From: an uncultured Endozoicomonas sp.
GTDB taxonomy: Bacteria > Pseudomonadota > Gammaproteobacteria > Pseudomonadales > Endozoicomonadaceae
DNA: 40,941 nucleotides
Direction: 5' to 3'
Assembly (NCBI GenBank): GCA_900299555.1
Contig: OODV01000366.1
Coordinates: 1-40,941, forward strand
The first letter of the stretch is position 1. Every line of letters starts with the position of its first letter. The notes beneath the pieces were generated by a model. That model was not told where the DNA came from. It saw only the letters and a program-made list of their open reading frames with translations, and searched no databases. Made by a program: the position numbers and the translations under genes. Positions 34,475 to 40,941 of this stretch are shown one piece after another.

Positions 34475-34609
34475 AAGCTATTGATACAAGCACTCTCTCC
34501 CTTGTCCTTGAACTGGTACACAGTTACTCTGAATCAAAAGCTGAACATAATTCATGTTTCTGGTTTTATGCCATTGGCGTGACCGGTTATAGGGAAATGG
34601 GGGAATAAG

Positions 34610-35472
34610 ATGAAGACCAGTAGCGTGCTCTATCGCCTTGTAACAGCAGTAATGCTTCTTTTTTCCTCTGCACTGGTTCAAGGAGGAAACAGCCGGTGAA
34701 GCAGCTAAAAGTACTGCAGTTCAATATCTGGCAGAAAGATACAGAAGTTAAGGGTGGATATGACGTCATCATTGATGAGACCGTGCGATCCGATGCGGAC
34801 CTGATCGCATTAAGTGAAATTCGCAATTACTGGTTTCGAAACCTTCACACCCGACTTGTTAACTCGCTGAAGGAGAAAGGCTACCAATATTACGGATAAA
34901 AGAGTGAGAACACAGGCTTACTGTCCCGCTATCCGATCATTGAACAGACTGCCCTGTACCCTGTGAGCTTTAACCACGCTTCAATTACCAAAGTCAAAAT
35001 AAAGGTCGATGGTTGGCGGCAGCTGGATGCTCCCGTTGTGAACATCGATGACATTCTCAAGGACAATAAAAAATCCAGACGGGACGAAGCGATATAGGCT
35101 TTCATCACTGACGCCAATAAAGAAAGAAGCGAAGGCAATCTGGTCATACTGAGGGGTGACTTTAATGAGCCCTCTCATCTGGCCTGGGCACCCAAAGCGG
35201 ATGAGCGGGATCGCATTGAGTTTATTTTCTATGATCCGTCACACAACCTGTCACTGAAAGATATTGTTATTATTGGCCCCAGGCGTTCCATTGTCAGAAA
35301 TGAACGCGTAGAGGAAGAGAGTGAAGATCCCTTCATAGCTCCAGTGAATATCTGGCCCACGGATCACAAAGCGCTGTTAGCGACCTTTTCTATGTCAGAG
35401 GGCATTGATCGAGTAAATAAAAAGAAAGAAACCACCACTAATCAAGTGGTGGTTTTGAATGTGTCAACATGA
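34610..35472 (+). pseudogene. Secreted endonuclease/exonuclease/phosphatase-family protein, disrupted
   Basis: ATG 34610 (GGGGA upstream) encodes a signal peptide, MKTSSVLYRLVTAVMLLFSSALVQG. The frame then shifts: the mature part begins KQLKVLQFNIWQK at about 34696 and runs in a single frame to TGA 35470-35472. In that frame stops occur at TAA 34897-34899 and TAG 35095-35097. Remaining motifs include ALSEIRN, NTGLLSRYPII, VILRGDFNEPSHL (metal-binding), WAPKADERDRIEFIFY and WPTDHKALLATF (catalytic His). About 80 residues normally present between GDFNEPSHL and WAPKADERDRI are missing. One frameshift, two nonsense codons and a deletion make it non-functional. Confidence 0.82.
35431..35456 (+). 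terminator. Rho-independent-like terminator
   Basis: ACCACCACT (35431-35439) and AGTGGTGGT (35445-35453) form a perfect 9-bp stem with a 5-base loop, followed by TTTT. It lies within the last codons of the disrupted phosphatase-family gene, just ahead of its stop. Confidence 0.75.
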
Positions 35473-35636
35473 ACTATCAGTATGGATTCATGGGGCTTAT
35501 GCTAAACCCCAATTTTATGCCAGTAAACTATCTTAGTTTTTCTGGGGGTAATATAACTTGCTTGCAAAAGCATAAATATAATCGTTTTAAAAGTCAGCCT
35601 TATCTTAATGGGATTGTGAGACAAGGCCTGAAAATT

Positions 35637-37865
35637 TTAAAAGTCGTAGCTTAAACTAACACTCCAGTTTCGACCCGGTTGAGCCAGACGATCAAGCCCT
35701 TCTTCATTGGTTGCCTCACCATCCACATCATTAAGGTTCCAGTACTTTTTGTCCGTAATGTTGAACAGTCCTGCACGTAAAACCAGATCATCGGTAGCAT
35801 TGTAATAGGCAGTTAAGTCAATGACGCCGTAACCAGCAGGATTGAACTGTTCAAGCCCATCTGGGTTAAACTGGCTTGGCGGGATATTGCTAACTTTAGA
35901 TTGCTTTTTGCCTTTGACCGCTGCCAGCATCAATTCACCACCCCATGTTCCGGAGATATCATCATATCCCAAGCCGATAAAAGCAGTGAGCGGAGCAACA
36001 GAGTTCAGGTACTCCCCTGTTGTCTTGTTTTTACCTTCAGCCCATGCCACGGAGCCACGTAAAGTAGTACCTTCAGGTGCATCAATGGTTTGATCAAGCC
36101 AAAGCTCTCCGCTGAATTCGACCCCCTTGATTGTGGCTTCTTCAACGTTGCGGTTCTGGAAGATCTCCTTACCACCTTCCTCACCAATTCTTTTCTGTTC
36201 AATGAAGTTCTCGTACTTATTGTAGAAGCCAGTAACTTCAAAGCCACCAATGGAGTTTTCACCACGGAGCCCCAGTTCGAATGAGTCACTCTCCTCTGGT
36301 TTCAGGTCTGGATTAGCGAGCAGCGTCTGTGATGACCCCGGATAGGTATAATACAGATCAAGGTATCCTGGAGCTTTAAAACCCTGACTGAATTGCGCAA
36401 AGGCAGAAAGTTCTTCCGTAAGTTTATATACTGAGCCCAGTCGAGCCGTAACCTTGCTGTCCTTTTTATCAGGTGCTGCAATTTTCTGGTCAGTATTATC
36501 AGGATCGATCATTTCACTGGCATCAAAGTTAAACCAGTCGTAACGCAAGCCGGCAAGCAGGCTCAGACGATTATTAACCTGAATATCGTCCTGAATAAAT
36601 AGGCCAAATTTATCAGCCGTAACCGGATCAATGTAACTCTTATCCAGATCTGAATTCTCAGGCTTATCCAGATGATACTCTGCACTTGAGTTATCAACCT
36701 TGGAATGAGCAGCATTAACACCGTACACAATACTGTGCTCGATGTCTCCGATAAGCAGCGCCTTGTTTAACTGGGCATCAAGCAAAACACTTTTTTCTTT
36801 ATACTGATAATCTTTGGTACGTCTGGACTGAATAGAGCTTGAAAACGGGTGAAAGGTTTTCATACGCGTCTTACTATCTTGCCAGTTAAGCTGCCAGTCC
36901 ATGCTATCAAAAAGAACATTATCAGCTTCCCACTGGTGTTCAAAGCCTACACGATAGCGTGACGCTGTATCTTCACCGGTTGTACCAGATGCAATTATGC
37001 CACCGGTTTTAATTTCCACATCACTTTTTGAATCAAAGACTTCCCCAGTCACTCCGATGCGGTGGCTATCGTTAATTTGATATTGTGCTTTGGTAAGCAG
37101 GTTATTCAGCCCGGTATCAGAGGGGTTTGCCTGTCCACGGTTTTTACCCTCAATATCAAGGCCACCATTAGTATCCATCTCTTTAAAGTCACGACGGGTA
37201 TAGATAACCATGCTTTCCAAGTCACCACTGCGGTTAGCAAGCGACAGGGTTTCAGTAAAACCTTCATTAACACTGGCATAACTGCTCTTGATTGATGCAG
37301 AGCTATCATCGCCTCTGGATTTCAACAGGTCAGAGGGATCTTTTGTCTGGAAAGCAACCATCCCACCAATAGCATCACTGCCGTAAAGACTGGAGGCCGG
37401 ACCTTTCACAATTTCAACAGCCTTCAATGTTTCCATATCAACAAAGTTACGTTGACTGCTCATAAACTCAGAACCTGTATCAACCGCAAAGGCCTGAGAT
37501 ACATCTACTCCGTCAATGGCAATTTTCACCCGGTTGCCAGACATGCCACGAATCGTGAAACCGTCCTGACCTCCACGAAACCCTTCTGTTACCTGAACAC
37601 CGGGTTCATAACGCACCAGATCCTTTATATTCTGAACCATTTCCTCTTCAATCTGCTCGTTATCAATTACAGTAACATCACCTGCAACATCTTTTAGCTG
37701 TTTTTCAGAACGAGTGGCTGTCACGGTTACCTGATTCATCAGGGTAGGCTGGTATTTTTTAAAGGTACTTTCTGTGGCAGTTTCTGCCAGAACAGGAGAG
37801 GTTTGAGTGAGAGAAACGGTGGTCGCCATCACAGCCAGCGCCAGCGTATTTTTTGAAAACTTCAT
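35637..37865 (-). CDS. TonB-dependent outer membrane receptor (copy 1)
   Basis: 742 residues from ATG 37865; an in-frame TTG at 37874 is less likely, and alignment with copy 2 supports this ATG. Signal peptide MKFSKNTLALAVMATTVSLTQTSPVLA. A TonB-box-like NQVTVTATRSEKQLKDVAG is followed by the plug domain (IRGMSGNRVKIAIDGVD, EIVKGPASSLYGSDAIGGMVAFQT) and a 22-strand barrel ending in a C-terminal Phe (SVSLSYDF). FKAP and NPDLKPEES boxes resemble FRAP/NPNL of haem receptors, but no His lies between them, so haem, haemoglobin/transferrin or another iron ligand remain open. A Fur-box promoter lies 150 bp upstream. Clearly paralogous to the next gene. Confidence 0.9.
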   Translation of the reverse strand: MKFSKNTLALAVMATTVSLTQTSPVLAETATESTFKKYQPTLMNQVTVTATRSEKQLKDVAGDVTVIDNEQIEEEMVQNIKDLVRYEPGVQVTEGFRGGQDGFTIRGMSGNRVKIAIDGVDVSQAFAVDTGSEFMSSQRNFVDMETLKAVEIVKGPASSLYGSDAIGGMVAFQTKDPSDLLKSRGDDSSASIKSSYASVNEGFTETLSLANRSGDLESMVIYTRRDFKEMDTNGGLDIEGKNRGQANPSDTGLNNLLTKAQYQINDSHRIGVTGEVFDSKSDVEIKTGGIIASGTTGEDTASRYRVGFEHQWEADNVLFDSMDWQLNWQDSKTRMKTFHPFSSSIQSRRTKDYQYKEKSVLLDAQLNKALLIGDIEHSIVYGVNAAHSKVDNSSAEYHLDKPENSDLDKSYIDPVTADKFGLFIQDDIQVNNRLSLLAGLRYDWFNFDASEMIDPDNTDQKIAAPDKKDSKVTARLGSVYKLTEELSAFAQFSQGFKAPGYLDLYYTYPGSSQTLLANPDLKPEESDSFELGLRGENSIGGFEVTGFYNKYENFIEQKRIGEEGGKEIFQNRNVEEATIKGVEFSGELWLDQTIDAPEGTTLRGSVAWAEGKNKTTGEYLNSVAPLTAFIGLGYDDISGTWGGELMLAAVKGKKQSKVSNIPPSQFNPDGLEQFNPAGYGVIDLTAYYNATDDLVLRAGLFNITDKKYWNLNDVDGEATNEEGLDRLAQPGRNWSVSLSYDF

Positions 37866-38359
37866 TAATTTCAATCTGTACCAGTGTGGGCTTTGACAGC
37901 CAGCAATATTGCACTCTGACAGTCGACAATGACCGCCTACTTCTTATGATCCTCATCCCAAAAATAAGCAATGAGAATAAACAATGTCGGAATCATAATT
38001 ATAAAAACTATCAAATGCAAATCATTATCATTTAGTTTGATAATGGTACAGACCGATCTGGTATCCCTTCCAGACCGGCTGGTAATCAGTCGAATAGCAT
38101 ATTAAGACTGTCGTTTTATAGGCACTCCTCCTTGGTTATTTTGATTTTCTCCAGTAAAAGCACTTAAACGAGCTCGATACATTTGTCTCGGCAGAAGTTA
38201 GAACATTTATTCTCTCGCTCCCACGCTACTGCATGGGAATGTCTAGCCTGCCTCTACGCAATAAATGGACTTTCAACTTGCATTGGCACAACAAGCCAGT
38301 TCGGCAGGCGTTCAAATAGAAGAGCATGGGAACAATTCAATGTTTACCTCTACATCAGA
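37866..38359. other. Intergenic region between the two TonB receptors
   Basis: 494 bp. The part nearest copy 1 holds its promoter and Fur box. The hairpin at 38220-38237 (CCCACGC TACT GCATGGG, one mismatch) with flanking text CTCGCTCCCACGC...GGGAATGTCTAGCC resembles a common dispersed hairpin of gammaproteobacteria. The rest has no credible gene; a plus-strand frame at 38183-38509 is antisense to the end of the next receptor. Confidence 0.5.
37992..38035 (-). promoter_or_regulatory. Fur-regulated promoter of TonB receptor copy 1
   Basis: On the minus strand a -35 TTGCAT (38015-38020) and a -10 TATGAT (37992-37997) are separated by 17 bp. The -35 lies inside the Fur-box-like TGCAAATCATTATCATTT (plus strand, 38016-38033). 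The 22 bp at 38014-38035 are identical to those at 40693-40714 upstream of copy 2. Confidence 0.82.
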
Positions 38360-40564
38360 TCAAAAGTCGTACTTGGCACTGACAGAGAAATTTCGACCTG
38401 GCTGTGTATAACGGTCAAGACCAACAAAATCGGTTGTCACCCCCCTTATATCATCCCAGCTGTGGTATTTTTTATCGGTAATATTGAAAAGGCCTGCACG
38501 AAGGGTTAAATCAGCCAATGGTAAGTAGTAAGCGGTAAAATCGAGCAGACCATAGCCACTGGGATTAAAGTGAGTTTTTCCAGGTCTCAAACCATCATTA
38601 CTCACATCCTCGTCATCTTTACCTTTGACCAGAGTCCATGACAACTCACTACCCCATAGCCCAGAGTTGTCGTCATAACCCAACCCTAAAACGGCAGTTA
38701 ATGGTGCCACGCTATTTAGCTTCTCCTTGGTCTCTCGGTTCTCACCTTCTGCAAAAGCAAGTGATGCCTGTAACCATGTACCTGAAGGAGCCCTGCTAAT
38801 TTCATCCAGCCAAAGCTGTCCACGAAATTCGACTCCCTTAATTTCAGCTTTAGCAATATTTTGATATTGAGTAATGCCCGATGGATAAGCAGGATCACTC
38901 AAATCTGAGACTGAATCAATAAAGTTACTGTAGCGATTATAAAAACCGGTAAGTTCAAAGCCTCCAAGAGCATTTTCGCCTCGCAGTCCAAATTCTACGG
39001 AGTTGCTTTCTTCCGGTTTCAGATCTGGATTGGCAATTTGCTTATAAAACCCACCATCCAGTGTGTAATACATTTCATAAAGGCCTGGGGCTTTATAACC
39101 TTGGCTAAGCTGACCAAAAGCAGTCAACGCTGTATTAATATCAAATGTAGCGCCCAATCGACCTGTTAATTTACTGTCACTTTTATCCTTGGCAATCTCC
39201 CCGGTATTCGTTTTCCCTTTTGGGGAATAATCAAAACTGTCATATCGAACACCCGGTATTAATGTCAAACGATCAGTCAGCGCAATATCGTCTTGTAAAA
39301 ATAATCCGTAATTGAGAGCGTCTACCCTGGGTATATAAGAATTGTCTTCCTCAGGATTGCCCACCTGATTGGTGATATTGTTATTCGTTGTTTTAACTTT
39401 ATTGACATCAAAACCATAAATAAAATTATGTTTGATCACGCCTGAATCTATAGATTTTGAAAACTGGGATGCCAGTTTTAAACTTTCCTCTCCGTAAGAA
39501 TATGTTTTAACTCTATCATCGAAACTTCCGTATGCAGGAATGTTTGTCTGTTGATTTGCTTCTGTTTCCTGCCAATCCAGCTGCCATCTCAGGTGATCGA
39601 ACATTACTGAGCTGGCTTCCCATTCATGAAAGACCCCCACATGCTTCAAGGTCATCTTATCACTGCCCGTCGTGCCTGATGGCAAGCTGCTTTTACCGCC
39701 ATCTCCAGACTTTAATTCAATATCGTTTTTGGACTCATAATAATTTGATGCCAAGCCTATACGGTGAGTTTCATTAATTTGATATTGCAATTTACCCAAT
39801 ATACTGTTGCCACTGGCATCTATAGGGTCAGCCTTGGCACGGTTAGCACCTAGAATATCTTCGCCACCATGGGTCTCAGTCTCTTTATGATCCCTGCGGG
39901 TATACACAAGCAGGCTTTCAATATCGCCGCTACGGTTTGCCAGTGTAAACGTTTCAGAAAAACCCTGATCTGCACTGCTGTATACACCTTTAGCCGAAAC
40001 AGCAGTGTCATCACCTTTACCCTTCAGGTAATCCGCAGGGTCTTTGGTCTGAAACGCAACAATTCCGCCGATAGCATCACTCCCATACAACGCTGACGAC
40101 GGCCCTTTCACTATTTCAACCGCCTTGAGAGTATCGACATCGATAAAGTTTCGCTGGGATCCCTGATAGGTATAACCAAGGTCAAACTGCTGAGGCTGGT
40201 CAACACCATCAACCATGATTTTGACCCGGTTACCATCCATTCCTCGAATATTAAAGCCTTTAGTGCCCGTCCGGCCATCCGTTTCAGCACTCACTCCGGG
40301 TTCATAGCGAATCAGATCTTTTATGTCTGTTGACAAGTTTTTTTCTATTTGCTCTTCATCAATGACTACCACACTACCAGCGACATCTTTTAACTGCTTT
40401 TCGGAACGTGCAGCTGTTACTGTCACCTGATTCATCAGCGTCGGCTTCGACTGAACATTCTTTTCCTTTTCTGCCACTTCTTCAGCAAAAGCGACCTGAG
40501 CAGAAGCAAAAGAAACCGTAGCGGCCATCACCGCCAGAGCCAGCGTGTTTTTCGGGAACATCAT
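38360..40564 (-). CDS. TonB-dependent outer membrane receptor (copy 2)
   Basis: 734 residues. Signal peptide MMFPKNTLALAVMAATVSFASAQVAFA, TonB-box-like QVTVTAARSEKQLKDVAG, plug domain (IRGMDGNRVKIMVDGVDQPQ, EIVKGPSSALYGSDAIGGIVAFQT) and a barrel ending SVSAKYDF. It shares with copy 1 the signal sequence core, the plug, the DKKY barrel strand and the end, so the two arose by duplication; the ligand-contacting plug loop (SAETDGRTGTKGFN, DLGYTYQGSQRNFI) and extracellular loops differ. FKAP and NPDLKPEES boxes are present, again with no His between them. AGAAAGAC precedes the ATG. Likely ligand is an iron source such as haem or a host iron protein; unproven. Confidence 0.9.
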   Translation of the reverse strand: MMFPKNTLALAVMAATVSFASAQVAFAEEVAEKEKNVQSKPTLMNQVTVTAARSEKQLKDVAGSVVVIDEEQIEKNLSTDIKDLIRYEPGVSAETDGRTGTKGFNIRGMDGNRVKIMVDGVDQPQQFDLGYTYQGSQRNFIDVDTLKAVEIVKGPSSALYGSDAIGGIVAFQTKDPADYLKGKGDDTAVSAKGVYSSADQGFSETFTLANRSGDIESLLVYTRRDHKETETHGGEDILGANRAKADPIDASGNSILGKLQYQINETHRIGLASNYYESKNDIELKSGDGGKSSLPSGTTGSDKMTLKHVGVFHEWEASSVMFDHLRWQLDWQETEANQQTNIPAYGSFDDRVKTYSYGEESLKLASQFSKSIDSGVIKHNFIYGFDVNKVKTTNNNITNQVGNPEEDNSYIPRVDALNYGLFLQDDIALTDRLTLIPGVRYDSFDYSPKGKTNTGEIAKDKSDSKLTGRLGATFDINTALTAFGQLSQGYKAPGLYEMYYTLDGGFYKQIANPDLKPEESNSVEFGLRGENALGGFELTGFYNRYSNFIDSVSDLSDPAYPSGITQYQNIAKAEIKGVEFRGQLWLDEISRAPSGTWLQASLAFAEGENRETKEKLNSVAPLTAVLGLGYDDNSGLWGSELSWTLVKGKDDEDVSNDGLRPGKTHFNPSGYGLLDFTAYYLPLADLTLRAGLFNITDKKYHSWDDIRGVTTDFVGLDRYTQPGRNFSVSAKYDF

Positions 40565-40670
40565 TGTCTTTCTGTACCAGTGTTAGTGTTATCAGCAAGC
40601 GGGTTACAACCCTGTCTATTTTTTGTTCTTACGCTTCGGTGATGAGGGTTCCGAAGCAGTAGTGGAAGCC

Positions 40671-40714
40671 ATCATATTGCCTATTGACATTTAATGCAAA
40701 TCATTATCATTTAG
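40671..40714 (-). promoter_or_regulatory. Fur-regulated promoter of TonB receptor copy 2
   Basis: Minus-strand TTGCAT (40694-40699), 17-bp spacer and TATGAT (40671-40676), with the -35 inside TGCAAATCATTATCATTT (40695-40712). -35, spacing, -10 and Fur box are identical to those of copy 1. The transcript would start near 40664, giving a leader of about 100 nt. Confidence 0.82.
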
Positions 40715-40716
40715 CT

Positions 40717-40859
40717 TTAGATTAGACTCGATTCGCTCGTGGAAAAACTACAATCCGGCTCGCTATACAGACCCAAGGCTGGGCAATAGCGTCCGCATTA
40801 CTAACCAGATAGTTAGTGCAATATTTGATCATCAGAACCATTATGTTTTGGTTCTTTTT
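40717..40859 (+). ncRNA. Possible Fur-repressed small RNA
   Basis: On the plus strand TTGACA (40684-40689) and TATCAT (40705-40710) are separated by 15 bp and overlap the Fur box. A terminator-like AGAACCA / TGGTTCT hairpin followed by TTTT ends at about 40859. This would give a transcript of about 143 nt with no ORF. The short spacer and modest stem make it tentative. Confidence 0.3.
40834..40859 (+). terminator. Plus-strand terminator
   Basis: AGAACCA (40834-40840) and TGGTTCT (40849-40855) form a 7-bp stem with an 8-base loop, followed by TTTT. No plus-strand protein gene precedes it within 5 kb, so it must serve either a small RNA or unknown transcription. Confidence 0.6.
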
Positions 40860-40941
40860 AATTTCATGTGGGTAAGCAGGCTTTGCTCACCTTGGTAAAG
40901 TCCAGCTTACCTGTCAGCAGATATACCATGATTTTGAAGTG

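Larger units (their letters stand above)
40565..40941. other. Upstream region of TonB receptor copy 2
   Basis: 377 bp to the window end. It carries the minus-strand leader (with a GCTTCGG/CCGAAGC hairpin at 40633-40657), the Fur-box promoter, and a plus-strand terminator at 40834-40859 that could end a small RNA. No protein gene is seen. Confidence 0.6.

Noticed and set aside
33207-35097. Several in-frame TAG codons in otherwise readable proteins, as if amber were recoded
   Set aside because: The residues replaced differ (Trp and Leu in the transposase, unclear in the phosphatase-like gene), a TAA and deletions occur as well, and intact genes such as xdhA end in TAG. Simple decay explains them.
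35469-35654. 61-codon plus-strand frame before TonB receptor copy 1
   Set aside because: It begins inside the tail of the disrupted phosphatase-like gene, follows a terminator and lacks a ribosome-binding site.
38041-38090. Hairpin TCTGG...CCAGA near the Fur box of copy 1 as an sRNA terminator, parallel to copy 2
   Set aside because: No T-run follows and no -35 element is present on the plus strand, so there is no matching small-RNA arrangement at copy 1.
38183-38509. Plus-strand frame of 108 codons between the TonB receptors
   Set aside because: Its second half is antisense to the receptor 3' end and its first half crosses a dispersed hairpin; no start signal and no family resemblance.

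Overview
The window looks like chromosomal DNA of a marine, probably host-associated gammaproteobacterium. Most recognisable genes are close in length and motif to Escherichia coli families (ygeV/W/X/Y, hyuA, xdhABC, yqeB, yqeC, uxuA, uxuB, uxaC, exuR, ygjV). Pseudogenes, a decayed insertion sequence and two proteins with effector-like N-termini sit between them. An Endozoicomonas-like genome would fit, but no rRNA or marker gene is present, so the organism is an inference.

Region 1 (about 1-17,660) is a purine/2,3-diaminopropionate catabolic island. It holds a YgeV-type sigma-54 activator (- strand), an orphan methyltransferase-like gene, mocA (-), then yqeC-yqeB (+) for maturation of a (probably selenium-dependent) molybdenum hydroxylase. 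A heptad-repeat coiled-coil gene follows, and then ygeW-ygeX-ygeY-hyuA-xdhA-xdhB-xdhC and an antibiotic-biosynthesis-monooxygenase-fold membrane protein. A -24/-12 type (sigma-54) promoter lies about 140 bp ahead of ygeW. The E. coli companions ygfK, ssnA, xdhD, a carbamate kinase and a purine permease are not in the window. Two copies of one palindromic repeat follow the yqeB and hyuA stop codons.

Region 2 (17,660-18,850) has no intact gene and contains one frameshifted small gene.

Region 3 (18,850-32,560) is a hexuronate module. A tight minus-strand operon uxaC-uxuB-uxuA-kdgK-eda converts glucuronate to pyruvate and glyceraldehyde-3-phosphate, and exuR lies downstream of it. A divergent DctP / DctQ-DctM TRAP transporter probably imports the uronate. 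A GH3 lipoprotein may release sugar from conjugates, and a ygjV gene follows (ygjV also neighbours exu/uxa genes in E. coli). Near-identical ExuR-like operators lie upstream of uxaC and dctP. The galacturonate branch (uxaA, uxaB) is absent.

Region 4 (32,640-35,480) is a decay/accessory zone: a shortened IS3-family element whose 27-bp ends are still readable, a cytoplasmic-looking AroQ-gamma chorismate mutase with a Ser/Thr/Pro-rich N-terminus, and a pseudogene of a secreted endonuclease/exonuclease/phosphatase-family enzyme.

Region 5 (35,637-40,941) holds two paralogous TonB-dependent receptors, each behind the same Fur-box/sigma-70 promoter arrangement. A possible Fur-controlled small RNA is divergent from the second one.
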